From assembly GCA_020086605.1 (NCBI GenBank), contig JACBWW010000041.1, positions 1,307,493-1,371,492 of the forward strand: a stretch of DNA of 64,000 nt. The letters are read 5' to 3'. Position 1 is the first letter of the stretch, and each line of letters begins with the position of its first letter. Below are positions 12,591-59,830 of the stretch, piece after piece. The DNA is from Lanius collurio (lineage: Eukaryota; Chordata; Aves; Passeriformes; Laniidae). The notes beneath the pieces are model-generated. The model did not search any database. It was not told where the DNA came from and worked only from the letters and a program-made list of their open reading frames with translations. The translations under genes were made by a program, and so were the position numbers.

Positions 12591-15500
12591 AGAAAGCTTT
12601 TCTGTCCTTGGCTAGGTACTATGTATGACCTGCTGGTTTTCTGGTAAGAATGGGATTACAGGCAGAAGCTCAGAGTGGAAGAAATCTTTTATACTCTAGA
12701 GATAGTTTTGGTGGGCACGGTAGTGACGTTTCCCAAGAGGAGATGGATTGCTCACACCTGAGCAAGAGCAAAATGCAAACAGAGGAGCAGTGGAGCTGGA
12801 GATCAGGATTCCTCCTGGCTTCACACAGCACAGATTTCCACATTAGTTCCTGTCAGCTTGGAGACCCCTTGACATTATTGGGTCAAAGAAAGGTGCTAAT
12901 CCATCACAGAAAATGGCTTAGCACTTGATTTATATTCATTTATCTTTGCTCTGCACAAATGCTTTGTTCCTTACCCTGCTTTGAATCAGGCCAGCCTAAT
13001 ATATTGGCACCTCAATCATCATTTGGCTCCCACTGAGATGAAGAAGCAATGGTTGGGCCTGCAGGGCCCGAACAGTAAATCAGTGATTTATTAGGAAGAA
13101 CAGGGCAGGAAGGTGAAGATCATCTTGAAAATAGGTAGTGAGGAGATTGCTACATTTTAATGTTTGTCTGATTATTCTGCCCTGAAGAACTATAAAACAA
13201 CAGAAAAATCAAAACAAACACGTGCAACTTCAGGTTTCAAAACTCAGTATTAAAAAATTGAGTCATTTATCTTTTTATCTTGTTATGGTGATGTTGAAAT
13301 TAGCCCGGGAAGGGGCACTGCAAGCTGAGTGACTTTGCCCACGCAGCTACAGTGGGTATCAAGTTCCATCAGTGCTGAGCCAAGGCACATCCAAGCTCTG
13401 CTCAATCCCCCTTTGTTTGCTGTGCCACTTCAGGGAATGGGATGAGGGGAAGGGAGACAAATGATACTGGGGGTTAAAGGATAGAGAGTGTTACACATTC
13501 CTCAAGAATTTTTAGGAAAAATAAAATATTTCCAAGGTAAAAGGTGTAGAATTGGCTTTTATTTGTAGTGGACTGTGTGCTCTCCCATTCTTTCACTGAT
13601 TTCTTCCATCAGGGAATGTTCAGGTTTGGTTTTTTTCCCTGTTCCTTTTCCACCGTCCTTCTTCCATGTATTTATTCCCAGCCTCTCAGAGTCTTCTGTG
13701 TGCTCTTTTCCCTTCCCTGTTATTATTGTATTACTTTTGAGGGAAAAGATAGTTCTAAAGTACAGTTTGAACTCCAAGCAAGTTTCAGTTTGAGATCCAA
13801 GTGATGTTCCCTATCTCCTGTTCCAATCTGTTCCCACCCTTCCGTGGAGCTGCAGGGCAGCCCGGTTTTAGCCTTTAGCAGCTTGTCCCTTTTTAACAGA
13901 ACAGTCTCTTATTCGAGCTGTCACTTCAATAATTTGGTAAAAAGAACAGAAAAAAGCATTCTTAAGACACGTGAGCCTCCCCAAATCTGCCTCTGCCATG
14001 GTTCTGCCTTTTGCTTTATTCCATGACAAATTTAAAAAGCCTTCTAAGAACTTTTTTTTTTCCCCTTGGCAGTAGTCAAAGCTGTTAATATTGCTGGGAT
14101 GTAGCAGTTGCAGACAAACAGCAAGATCCAAAAAGTGATTAATTCTATGGGGATGGGATTATTTGTGTGGGATGGACCTTTGCTTTTCAAGTCCTTCCAT
14201 GCTGTCCATCTCTGCCTCCCAGCAGTGGAGATGCTGCACATTACCCTCAGAAAGAAAATCACGATGTAAAGCAACACAGAACCAACAAAATAGAAAATAG
14301 GCATTTTATTTTGCTCCCTAATGACTACAGAAGTTTCATAGACAAAGGTAACGTTGTGATTATTCATTAAAATAGAAGAGTTTTTTCCAGCTGTGTAATT
14401 TTTTGTCAATTAAAGGATCTTGCTCTAAAAAATTATTTCATTTTGCTTCTGCCATGAGGCAATTTTCCCTGTTTTTCCATCATTTTGCCTGAAATGATGA
14501 AAAATGATTTTTTTTCCCTTCATTTCACCTCCACAAATAACGATGTTCCAAGTGCCAGGAAAATAATTGTGTGCTATGAAATGGGGTGACTGGAAAGTCC
14601 CTTGCAGGAAAGCCCTGAGACAACAGCACGCTGTCAAAATCAGTTGGGCTGAATGCTTGAATCCATTATGGATCTGGTGCGTGGGTTTGATGGAGATACC
14701 GAAGTGTATTTTTAAAATAAAATGCAAGATTTGGATTATAATTTTCACCCCTACACAAATGCTGTGTTAAAAACCCAGAACATGTGGTAGTGTTTCCAAA
14801 TTCTTCGAAGAGCCTTGGCCAATTCGTCAAACTGCTGCTTTTTATGCTTATGCAAAAAGTTGACTGTTTTAAAATAAAAATTCAGGTTTTCTTCAGAGTT
14901 ATAAAACAATGCTGGAGGATCCATTATTCGGAGTGGTTTCCTGACCCAAGTATTCAGATCTTAGGGTAAATGTCTATAAATAATATAGTGGCAGCAGCAT
15001 TCTTTTGGAAACAAAATTCAAAGAGGTCCTGTTTGAGCAGCGAATACTTGCTCAGGGCAGTTATATTTAGGGCTCTAATGGAAGTGTACAAGTTAGGCTT
15101 TTTATACAAACTATAAATGGCTACAACCAAGAGACAGACTTTGAAATGCACTCGGCACTTACGCAGTGAGAGAAGACAGGCCAGAGCCTTGTAGTACAGT
15201 TGGTTGTTTTGTTGGTGTTTTTTTTCCCCTGCCAGCTTTACAAATATCGCCAAATTCTTACAGCGTTACCCCCCCAAAGGGCACATTCGAAAATAGATGT
15301 TGGATCTGCTCTCGCTTGGAACTGAGAAGGGCTGAAGGCTGGGTGCGAGTGTGGTGACAATGAACAGGTGAGGGGGGGCGAGAAGGGAATTGAGATGCAG
15401 AAGCAGAGAGTGAAAGAGGTGCTGAAGCCTGAGGAGACATCCTGGAAGGAAGCCAGGCACGAATGAGGATGCCATGAGATGGTCCTTGAGTACCCCACAC

Positions 15501-17170
15501 GATGTGAGAAATGGGATGAAGTGTTGGAAAGATCGAGGGTAAAGCTGAGCAGTTGGTGAGTAAGTGCAGTTCCTCAGCTCCACTTAGGGGTGTCTAAACA
15601 ATTGGTCATTGTTGACAAGGTCTCCAGGATGCTTTGATGTGAGGAAGCAGAAAGTTGCAAAATACTGTCATTAGTAAGAGACTAATCTGCTGTATTCAGG
15701 GGGAAAAGTGCCACATACTTCCAAGTGTTTGTTTGAGGAAATGAGCCTTGAGAGGCAGTTTCTGTCCTGGGCTGGAATTGCTGCTGGTCTTTAGTGCTAT
15801 CAAAATACTCCTCGAGAGCAAACCCTGCCTGATGGTGCTTATCAAACGCAAACATTGTTATCTGTTATCTGGACGGTGGAGCTTTGTGTTTGGCTTGTCC
15901 CAAAAGCTCGCACTGATGTCGGGCTGCGGGCAAAGCTGGGCTAAAAACGACAGAGCTTGTGATTCATGAATTACTCACGTAAATGCTGCTGTGAGCAATT
16001 CTGCTGAAATAATACTGAAGCTTCAACTGTGGGTATCAAATCTACAGGGGTGCTGTCTCCCTTTCTCGTGAGCTGCCCCAAGTTTTGTGCTGTCTGGCCG
16101 GTGACTCCAAACCTGACTCATTTTTGTCTGCAGGCAGCGTAGGAATATCCTCATCATCCTGGTGAGCCTCCGAGCCTTGCCCTCCTGAGGTCAGGCATCA
16201 GCACTGTGCCGTGTTTCTCTTAGATAAAATTTCAATTTTGTATTGAGTGACAGATGCATATTTCACCCTGACAAAGCCCATGCTGGTGTTGTTGACTCAG
16301 CCTAAAAAATTCCTTCGAGAGCAGTAGGTTGGTTGCTGCTGAGTTCCTACTTCCTCGTGGCTTTTTAAAAATAAACTGAGAATAATCAGCTCTCATGACA
16401 CTGATACTTTAGGTCATTAACTGATGTAATTGTAGTCTTGATGTTTATTATTAAGTGACCGTGGTTTCTAAAATCTGATTTTAATGTCGTGTTTGGAACA
16501 GCAATGAGAGGCTAAGGAGGGTAGATTTTTATCAGGCCAAGGGCTCACCTGTATAAAGAAGGTGCTGGGCAGGGATAATCTCTTCCAAAAAATTGCTGTG
16601 GATTATTTCATAAGGGATTGCACTGGATTATTCTGGAGTAGTGCCCCGGACAGATTCTCCATCTTGATGTTCCCTAAGAAAAGGAACTGGGAGTGACAGA
16701 GGATATAAATTTACTATCCTCTTTGTTTGGCAAGAATACAGATCATGGGATGTATAAATAGAAGAATTGAAGGCAAGTAAAGAGAGGTCATTATGGGATG
16801 TACAAAGAGCTTACTCAGAGCACATCTGGGGAACTGGGCATGATTCAAAGGCCAGATTACAGGAAGGACAGTGAACAATAAGGAATGGATTAGAAGAGGG
16901 TATTGTGGAGGGTATGAGGGCTCGAGCTGATGCCTGCAGTTGCTGCCATCCCACTGCTTACACCAAATGAAGCTGGTTTTACTGTGAAAGCACCTAAATT
17001 GGAAACTTCCAAAGAATTCCCAGGGAATGGACACAGAACCCTCTTCTTCCTAAACTTTCTGATCCCCACAGCAGTGCCACTAAAGGACTCTGTTTCTGGA
17101 GTTACCACTGCTTACCTGTTATCTCTCTCTCCCTCTTTAAAAAACAAAGCTGATGTTTTTAGCTTTATTA

Positions 17171-17200
17171 TGTATATATACACACACATATATATGTGTT
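17171..17200. repeat. Alternating TA/CA dinucleotide stretch
   Basis: TATATATACACACACATATATATGTG is an imperfect, nearly palindromic microsatellite in intron 1. Confidence 0.8.
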
Positions 17201-18237
17201 ATTTCTTTATAAGTTTTTATAGTATTTCTGCTCTGTTTGTCCGTATAACTGTCCAATTTTGTATCCACATCCAAATCTCTGTGGGGCTAAAATAATTTTG
17301 TTTTCCTTAACCGTCTCACAGTTGAGCAAAGCTTCTCTTCTGATGTCATCAGCTCCAGTGAGGTGCAATTAAATATTGTCACAATAGCTGTCTTTTCATC
17401 TCAGAAGTAGCTGTGTCTTGGGGAGCTTTGTTGAAGGTAAAAAGGGGTTTGTAAATGAAAAAAGGGCTGTTGGTAAGGGGCAGAAAATGTGCTATTGACA
17501 CATGGGAAATGGGGACACTGCTAAATGTTGAGCAGTGTGAAGGAGTGAGTTGAGAATGAGAAATGAAGCAAGAACACTGCTGCTGTCACACCACCCTTAC
17601 CAGGAATGAAGCAATATCCTCATTTTCCAGATAAGCAGACTGAGACACTGAGATTAATCAAGCTGCTCAGGGTTTACACAACTAGGGAATTTTAAGTCTT
17701 CAGCCTCTTGGACCACAGTCATTTTTTTGGCACAGGATTCTGGTTTTGTACTTCTTTCATAGTGTTCATAATCTATTTATACCGCTCCTCATAAAACTTT
17801 ATTTTTTCATTGATATTTATAACCCAATATGGGGTTTTCTCTTTAGTGTGCCTTACTGGATCCTGAAAATAAGAGTCCTGGAAGCATGGATTAATTGATA
17901 ATTGGTAGATTCTTTTAATACTGATATTGCAGTGTAGTGCAAGTCTTTGCCTGCCCTTGGACCCTGCACAGAAGAGCCAATGCCTGGAAAACCACAAGTG
18001 CAAAATTCCAAAAGGATTAGCCTAGTTTTTGGGATGTACTTGTTGCCATATGAGCACTCTTCAGAGGTACTTATAGGAAGTAATAATGGTAGGAAGCTTT
18101 TACAGTTTATATTTACAGATTATATCCCCAAAGGCCTTTTATTAGGACTTATAAAATAGAGGAAGCATAGTTCTGCTAACCCAGACTTAAAGCCACATGG
18201 TTATTCCATTCATTTCCAATCTCTGGATCCAGGCTGT

Positions 18238-18492
18238 GGGAGCAATGGCTCCATGCTGGCCAGTTTCATACTGGGAATTTGAATTGGGATTTTCAAATTG
18301 GGAATTTGAAACAGGGAGCAATGGCTCTGTGCTGGCCAGTTTCATACTGGGAATTTGACTGGGGAATTTAGACCTGGGAGCAATGGCTCTGTGCTGGCCA
18401 CTTCCATACAGGGAATTTGAACTGGGAATTTGGAACAGGGAGCAATGGCTCTGTGCTGGCCACTTCCTCCCAGGGAATTTGAGCTGGGAGGT
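18238..18492. repeat. Minisatellite, four units of about 62-76 bp
   Basis: Units begin with GGGAGCAATGGCT at 18238, 18314, 18376 and 18438, spaced 76, 62 and 62 bp. Each carries the phrase TGCTGGCCA and one or more copies of GGGAATTTGA. The first unit is longer because it has an extra copy of the inner GGGAATTTGA-like motif. The period is not a multiple of three, so open frames here are chance. Confidence 0.93.
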
Positions 18493-21068
18493 TTCTGGAC
18501 TTTGCAAAGTGCTGGTTCTGGTACCACAGTTTTGTGGTTGCTTCTCCTCCTTTTGTCCACATTTTTCCATCTAGGAAATGGGAATGAGGACGGTCATTGT
18601 GCTGTGTTTTTGGCAGTCATGACAATGCAAGCCCAGGATATGTTCCCTTGTGCTCGTGTTCAATTAAGTGCTTGGGGCCAGGCCAGGTTAGTGGTTGTCC
18701 AGAAGACCACAGGGATATGGAAGTGGGATTAGTGACTCAGTAAATACTGACTTGGTATTAAACCAAAGCCTTTCTCCTGCATTTATAGTCTTTTGCAAGC
18801 CCCTACATCACAGCTGGATTCAAATAGAATACAGAGAATTCCTATCTCCTCCCTTTCGACTTCCAGCCCAGTTCCACCATTTTTATTGGAAAATTGAGGC
18901 AAAATGTGTGGAATGAAGACAGGCACAGGGAGTTTCCTTGTACATCAGCTCCTGCCCTTCCCCTGACAGTGCATGCAGAAGGAGTGGCAGTGTTGCTATG
19001 AGCTCCACTGCTTTTCCCTGCTTTTTAGACTTCTAGTTGCTGCAGTGACCTGCAGCCCAGGAAAAAGGGGTGATGGATTTTGAGAGTGCTTTATAACTCC
19101 CTTTTGGGGTATTTTGGTACTTTAGTTAAGCAGTGCCTGTTGACACTGAGCTACAGGAAGGACCAGACTGTGAGCTTGAAGGCAGCACATCTCTGATAAC
19201 ATTCCCGACATCCAGAAAGGCTGTAGTTTGTTAATTTGGAGAGGATATTGTCTCTTGGAGCAGGAAGATCAATGAATGAGAAATTAAGCAAGAAGAAATG
19301 AAGCTTGAGGGCTGTGTCACTCTGAGGTGTCCAGAAGTGTCCCCTTAGGACATCAGCTCTTTGATGGAGAGATCCAGTGCAGCACTTGCAGAAAATTTAA
19401 AAATCTCCCCCACTTGAAGCTCCTTCCTCCTCTGCTTCTCCTCCTGTTTCCAATTACAGAATTACTGTTTAATGTGGATGCAGATACAAGAAACTGTGTT
19501 TGATTTTTCTTACTGCTGACAGAGGCAAACTGGGAGGGATGGCTGCCTGCTTTCTAGTAGAAGCCACGCTCTTTGCCTAGATGTGAGCAATTAGGTGCAT
19601 TGTTCCCTGATCACAAGCCCCCCTCACCATCTATAGCATGGCTGCAGTTCATTATAGAGCCTGATGTGCTCAGATTTTGAGGGAGTTCCATCAGGAACAC
19701 TTTGGTTGCCGTTTTTCAGAGGGATTTGTTTATGTTGTGTCCAAATGATCCTGTCTCATTTCATAAAATAAAGGAGGGCTGACCTTTCCTAGCAGCGTTA
19801 GGTTGGTGAGGACAAAACGGAGCTCCAGGAATTGGCACGTTAATTCCTGCTGGTGCTCCACACTCGGAACTGGTTGGGAAGAGGGAACTGCAGGGCATTG
19901 TGTGGTGTGGGAGAGCAGGGAAGAGAAAACAAGGAGAGCCTTGAATGCTCCTGGCCATGAAGAACTGCAGGACTTTGTGCAAGGTGACAGCCGTCCCGAT
20001 GCCATGGCCATGTTCCAGTGGGGGAACTGCACTTGCAGTTGGCTGAGGTTTCCCTGGAATCGGTGGGATTTGGCTACTCCAGCCTAGTCAGGTCATCACC
20101 ACCCACCTTCAAAACTTTGGCCTTCCACCATTTCAGTTCACAGGGATCAGCTGTTGTTCCCACCCCCTGGAATGTTTCTTGTGGAGTTTATCTCAAGCCA
20201 AGCATTGCAAAAGTACACCGGTGCAGGGATTCCTGCTTGGTTTCCTAATGCATTTTTCAAGCATACTCATGGCACTCCTGGTTTCACACATGGGGCTTTT
20301 AGGAACAATTTATAATGTATAGAGATGATTTTGAATTTTCTGAGGGCTTTCTGGTTGGTTCGGCCAAATAGGTGCTTTTTTCCCTACTGATTTGTTTTAT
20401 GGAAGTGTTAGAAAGGTATAAATAACACATTGTATTGTCCCATACACTTTGCTGGGTTTACATCTTTTTAAAAAGCAGTTTTTCTGTGTCAGTAGTTTAT
20501 GATGTATATCCCTGTCCTAATTATATTCCTGATTCTTTGCCTAATCTGTCTTGAACAGTTGAGTGCATTTCTGAAATAAGGGAATCAGTACCCTGGGCAA
20601 TTTCCATGAGGAATCCCAGACAGCAGAATTCAAGTGCTTTCCAGCCAAGTCTCCTTGGCCCTTTGCCACTTGTGAGTGGCCCCATCTTAACCTCTAGTTG
20701 TCATATAAGTGTTTGAAAGCAATCAAATGGCTGATGAGTTAATCTTTAGGAAGTTGTCTGCCAACATCAAGAGTCCAGACTGGAGAAAGCCCAGAGAAAA
20801 CCATTACAACAAGGTAAAAATGATGGCAAGTCCCTTTGCATGAACGTGGTGTGCAAATGGTGTGAACTGGGAAGGTGCTGTGGGTAGCTGGAAAGTCCAG
20901 CATTCCAATCTCAGGACAAAATTCAGGGAAAGGTCTGCATTCACCTGTATCTTGAGATCAAAAGAGCAGAACTTGATGCCAGCCTCTGAATTATGAGGAC
21001 ATTCAGGAGATGGACCTGGGGTTCCTTACAGGAGTTGTCCTGCTTGAGGAACTGGATCCAGCTTGGGG

Positions 21069-21468
21069 AATCATACACTCATGGAATGGTTTGGCTTGGA
21101 AGGGATTTTTAAAGATCATTTAGTTCCAACTCCCCTGCCATGGGCAGGGACACCTTCTCCTAGCCCAGGTTGCTCCAAGCCCTGTCCAGCCTGGCCTTGA
21201 ACACTCCCAGGGATGAGGCAGCCACAGCTTCTCTGGGAAACTGTGCCCAGGTCTCACCACCCTTACAGTAAAAAATTCCTTCCTGATATCCCATCTAAAC
21301 CCCCACTCTGTCAGTGTAAGGCCATTCCCCTTTGTCCTGTCACTCCATGCCCTTGGCCAAAGCCCCTCTCCAGCTCTCTTGGAGCCCCTGGGCTCTCCCT
21401 GGATGCTTCCCTTTGCCAGGTTGAACATTCCCAGCTCTCCCAGCCTGTCTCCAGAGCAGAGGTGTTCC
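21069..21468 (-). mobile_element. CR1 retroposon fragment, 5'-truncated, reversed
   Basis: About 400 bp in minus orientation. It begins with the inverted tail (CATGGAATGGTTTGGCTTGG) and continues through CATGGGCAGGGACACCTTCT, AGGCAGCCACAGCTTCTCTG and CCTTTGTCCTGTCACTCC to the Gln-rich-looking part near CAGCCTGTCTCCAGAGC. It is the same broad CR1 group as the copy at 12240 but in the opposite orientation. The open frames across it are remnants and chance frames. Confidence 0.9.
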
Positions 21469-24400
21469 AGCACGTGCTGGAAACCACACAAGAGCTTTGC
21501 CCAGCCCTGCTCGTGGGAGCCATCAGGTTACAGCCAAAGCTCTCCTCAGAACTGCTGCACCTCTTAAAGCAGAAAGATGTCCAGCAGTGTGAACAGACTT
21601 TTCTCTGGATCTTGCTCAGACTGGAAACATTTTCAGTTGCTATTAAAAAGCATCAGGTTACAGACAACAATTTCAAACACTTTAGGCAAGCGGGATAATT
21701 TGAGTTTAAGGAACTGCTTAACTGGAACTCACCCAGTCATGACTGCCTTTTAAGAGCATTGGCAGCAAGTGCTCGTGAACAGGTTTCATATTTAACTGAG
21801 GTAGAATAAACATGGCTTTATTTCCAGCTGCTGTTTCAAAGGCTATGGAAAGATCAGGTACAAATTGTTAGCCAGCCATGCCTTAATGGAGAATCAGGCC
21901 ATTCCAGAGATGACTTCTGAGCTCCTCCTGCTCCTGAGATTTGGGCTAAGCCACACTCAAATTCATAGTCCCTCCTTAACTCCACCTGGGCTTCGATCCT
22001 GTTCTTAAAATCTTAATTTAATAAAACTGCCCAAGTGGTTCATTCCTGTGCAGTAATTATGTGCCATTTCACATAGTTGTTTTGTGGGGAAAACACACTT
22101 TGGAAAGTCAGGAAATAAAGGTGACTATCAAACAGTGTGTTTTGATGTGGGTTGTTTATTTGTGTTGCACTTTCGCTCATCTTGCTAGTCATGATTAAAA
22201 GCAATGTTGCCACTAATACAAAAATGCAGGAAAGTGAATGCCAGGCAGAAACTTCCCCATGGTTTATACTGTTGTAACAGCTTTTGACTGAAAATTCCAT
22301 TATTTAGGAGGCAAAAGAGCAAGAACCATATAAATCTTCTTGGGATATAAATAATCAGTACAAGGCAGTTGTCTGTTCTCAAAAAAAGGGGTTTTAAAAT
22401 TGGTGTTAAAGATTAAGTCCTGTTCCTAATTATCACTGGGCAAAGCTGGACTGCAGATGTCCTTGTGCCTGAATTTCTGATCTGAGGAGCAGTGATGATG
22501 CTTTTCCAACTCTATGGAGTTACTGGAAGCAGATCAGAGAGGAAATCCTGATTAGGGTGCTGCAAGATAGAATAGTTGTGGGGTACATTTGGACTGTGCT
22601 GTCTCAGAATCGGTGTTGGGAGGTGTGTCCTCATTCCCAGCCCTGCTCATACCTGTGGAGACCTGCCTGACGGGGGGAGCCTTTGAATCCTTGTGTCATT
22701 AGGGCCTGATTCATCCCCCTCTCTGACCCCAGAGAAGATGCCCAGTGGCCTCACTGGGCTTTGGTACCTGGCCAAAGTCTTGGTAAATTCCTTATTCAAT
22801 TCCTTATTCCTCTCTGGTATGTAGATGATGCTCCTCAGCCAAGGCAGGTGACAGCATAAATCTTGTCCACAGCTGTCTTGGATGAGTCATTTTTCCAGAG
22901 GTAAATAAATCCTCCCTGTTTTCCTTGCACCACCTGGCAAATTGTGAACTGGAAAACTGAGAAAATGTTGCTGCCTTTTGTGAGCCAAAGTGTTCCACAA
23001 ACCTTTTATTTTTAATTCCTTGTTAGAAAACAGAACTGACTGAAAGTGGCTGGCAGAGAAAATGTGCCCCATTTCTTTCCCTCTGCTGGGCTCAGCAGTG
23101 GAGCTGCCAGTTTCTGTTTTCGCCTCTGTAGAATTATGTGCCTCTATTTGAAAGTTTTGACAAATCAGGCTGTTTTCATTCTCCCTCTGCCATAAATTCA
23201 ATCCATATGTCTCTAAAACATCCTTTCATAGCTTTGGCATGGAAAAGGAAGTGGCTTGGGCTCTGTATAGTGTATTTAAAGCAAAGCTCTCCTCATTTGC
23301 ATGCATGGCTTCTGGTAGCTCTTAAAGCCTCAACTTCCTAATTATTCAGGTTAAGAGGGCATTGGCAGAGTGTTCTCCATTAACTGACAGTGATGTACAG
23401 TGAAGAAGCACAACAGGATAAATCATTCCCTTATTCTCATCATGTCCAGGAAGTTTTTGATGCAGCCCTTGGCTTTACCACCAAGCAGGATGCAAAGAGG
23501 ATGTGAAAAGGGTAGGAGAGATCAATCCAACATAAAATCTCAAAAGAAAACATCAAGACAAAGAAACAAAGGGTCTTGAACAATGAGCTGCAGGGTTTTT
23601 TTGGGCAGCAATGCCCAGCACCTATGTGACAGGAGGTCACAGGAGTAAAGGATCTCCACATCCCGGGCTGACCCGGGGTCAGGAGGTGAGGGCGGAAGGA
23701 AATGTGGGTCTGAGCTGAACTGTATTGCTGGGGATCAAAGTTAAAAATCAGAAATACAGGATGCAGCAGGCTAAGAGCACAGGCAGTTGTGGCTGCTCTG
23801 GGTGGCCATTGTTTGGAATCACGGAAAGTTTGGGCCAAGAGGTGCTGCTGGAATTGTGGGATGGATCTGTCATTAAAAATGGGGCAGTAACGAGGGCACA
23901 GGAACACTGGCTGGGTGCCTGCAGGTGGCTTTTTGGAGTCCACCTGCCCTGTGGGTGCGGTGGCACCAGATCCACCCCAGGGTGCCACTGGACACAGGGC
24001 AGGTCACTGTCCCACCCTGCTGTCACACATCCTGCTCCCTGCCTCACGGCCACTCCAGAGCCCACATTCCCCATTTTCGTCTTTTCTCTGTGCCACACGG
24101 AGCAATCAGTTGCTGTGCATTTATCCTGCTGCGTGCAAGGAGAGGAGATGTGTGTGGCACACACGTGTGTGCAGTGTAATTACCTGCCTAATCTCTCTAT
24201 CACACACAGGGGTCATTTACAGAGATGCAAACACAGGCAACCTCAGAACTCCTGGGCGTCGCTCAGCGCATCCAGAGGTGTGCACATGCAGAAACCACAG
24301 CCTGAGCACCTGAAACTGCCTGGCAGGTTCAAAGGGCTGGCACAGCCCGTGGTTTTGTTTGCAGGGTTGCAGGGATGAGGTGGACTCCAGGCTATATTCC

Positions 24401-24744
24401 ACATCTCTCCAGATCAGGCCCTTCTATCTGGGTATCTGCATACAGCTGTTCAGCAGCGAGCCAGTTGTTGTATAAACACAAGCAGAGGCTTCACCACAGC
24501 TTTTCATGTAGTTTTATCTTGACTGCAATTTGTTTCCAGCTCTTAAAGGCTGTAGGAACATCCAGCCTTGCTCCCTGGAGCCTGTTTCAGCCATTCCAGC
24601 GGCGTTCACAGCGCCGTTTGATTTCCTTTGAACTGTTCCGAAATTCCCGGAGAAAGGTGTGAGTTCTGCATCCCTGCTGGAGGGACTTGCTTTTGCCCAC
24701 GTGTAGGCTGATTTGTAAGAGGTCTGCTGTGTGCTCTGCCCCAG

Positions 24745-58230
<33,486 letters not shown>

Positions 58231-59830
58231 GGTGGGACCGGCGCTGGCAAACCGCGGAGGAGGCGCTGCTGGGGCTGTTTGCCTTCTTGGATCTTCCTGA
58301 AAGCGCCCTGGAACAGGCACCCCCAGGTGCTGAGGGACAGGGAGCTGGCTTCTCTGTGCTGCTGCTGCCACAGGAACAACACTGTCACACAAACCACACT
58401 GCCACGGCCCAAACACGAGCTGAGGGTGCGGGGGGAGAACGCAAACCACAGAGATTGGCACTGCCCTTTCCACGAGCACAGGGCTGTGGAGAAAGAGGCA
58501 ATTTAACTAAGCCCAGCACTAATACGTGGGCTTAAGTTCATCCACACAGATGTTTTCCGTGTAAAAAAGGCTGCCTAGAAGGAGTTTCCTGATCCTAAAG
58601 CCCATCCCACGAGCCATCTGTCTGCACACAAAGTACTTCCCCTCAGTAGTACTCAGTGTCTGTACATCACAACAGACCAAGAGAAACTTCCCCCAAAACT
58701 GTTTACACCTTGAGAGAGAGGTTTTGTATGTTCAAAGCTGAGTAGAATCTAATACTAACACTGAAATTACTCACTCTTTAAGCCTAATAGGAAGAGCTGA
58801 GCTGGGGCAGGGAGGGGATAGTTGGAGGTTTGCGTGTTTTTAAATACAGTTTCACTGTGCCAGTTGTTAATCTGGATCTGTTTTGGGGAGAAAGAAGAAG
58901 ACTGTCTACCTTTTTGCTCTCAAGGTCTGATAGTTTCAGTCCCTTTCACCTTACAAACCTGTTTCTGAACATTACCTGTGAGACCTGATGCCACAAAAGA
59001 CATATTGTAGAAGGCTCAGGTGTAGTTGCAGGAACTGGCACTAGGCTGAAAAACTACCCAGTTGCATAAACAGCAATAAAAGCCTCCCCAGGCTTCCAAA
59101 GAGCATCCAGCTCAGTGGTTTGTTCTCTCTCTGGTGCTGGTTGGGATTAAGGAAAGACCTCCAGCTATTCCCACTGAGCTTTGCTAAGCACCCACCAAAA
59201 ATCATTTGCTGGGACACTTCCATTTGTTGGAGGTGGGTGAACAAGAGGAAGGCAAGTTTTCAGTGGAGAACTATACACTTCTTATTAGAAATCCAACCAT
59301 TTATTCCTATTGTATCTGAACACACTGGAAGGAGGAGGCTCAGCTGGGCCCAGGCTCCAAAGCACAACACAGACACGGTTTAGATAAAGGGAAGGAACCA
59401 CCAGCATCTCCCAGCAAATCCATCAAAATCTGACATGGCCTTGCTCCTAAAGGATTTGCACAGAGGCAAATTGCGTGTGTGGATAGGGATTTTCAGTCAG
59501 CTGACAGACAGGTTGGTCAGGGCACACTCCCTTTGTGCTTTAGGTACACATCTGCTGAACATCACCAGCTCCAATAACCCTATTTATTACCAGAAAGCCA
59601 TACAGGGGGGGCAAAATTATCACTGAGAAATGCCACAGAAGGCTTTATTTTGGAAAGTATTTTCAAGTAGCTGCTCTGGCTATCTGTACAAATATGTAGG
59701 TCCTCTTTTGTTGCTGTAATATTACAAGGCTTTGTTTAATTGTACATTAATGTTGTCATTTATGTAAATGTACCAGGATTTTATTAACAACGTAATTTTA
59801 AAATACAGAGCTGCTGTTATTTATTCTGCT
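58231..59830 (+). other. ABTB2: ABTB2 3' untranslated region (end uncertain)
   Basis: The sequence follows the TGA without any convincing coding frame. Two possible ends are visible. The first has AATAAA at 59075-59080, with a GT/T-rich stretch about 59115-59150. The second lies near 59800-59830, where an AT-rich tract (TGTAAATGTA, TTTTAAAATACA) resembles a conserved vertebrate 3' end, but its nearest hexamer is the variant AATACA. The end is an inference; RNA reads would settle it. Confidence 0.5.
59075..59080 (+). terminator. Candidate ABTB2 polyadenylation signal AATAAA
   Basis: Canonical AATAAA about 845 bases after the stop codon. A GT- and CT-rich stretch (59115-59150) sits downstream at a fitting distance for a cleavage-stimulation element. 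It may be a proximal site if the transcript also extends to about 59.8 kb. Confidence 0.5.

Larger units (their letters stand above)
1..24744 (+). other. ABTB2: ABTB2 intron 1, 3' part
   Basis: No coding exon is recognisable here on either strand; open frames are short, lack splice support and match no family I know. Contents: an AT-rich part with TAATTA motifs near 495-682, CR1 pieces near 2495, 12240 and 21069, a T21 run at 6194-6214, an (AAAC)n-like patch at 9329-9358, a TATAA-type patch at 12002-12028, an alternating TA/CA stretch at 17171-17200, and a minisatellite at 18238-18492. Long first introns often carry enhancers, but I cannot point to a proven one. Confidence 0.85.

Noticed and set aside
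18187..18570. CRISPR-like appearance of the repeated units and several open frames over them
   Set aside because: A eukaryotic intronic minisatellite: units are contiguous and diverged, and the period of 62 is not a multiple of three.
21120..21698. 123-aa minus and 161-aa plus frames
   Set aside because: They lie on a truncated CR1 3' end, which is non-coding in this element.
23440..24378. Long overlapping open frames on both strands (182 aa minus, 217 aa plus)
   Set aside because: No recognisable domain, no splice context and overlapping frames on both strands; chance openness in a moderately GC-rich piece of intron 1.
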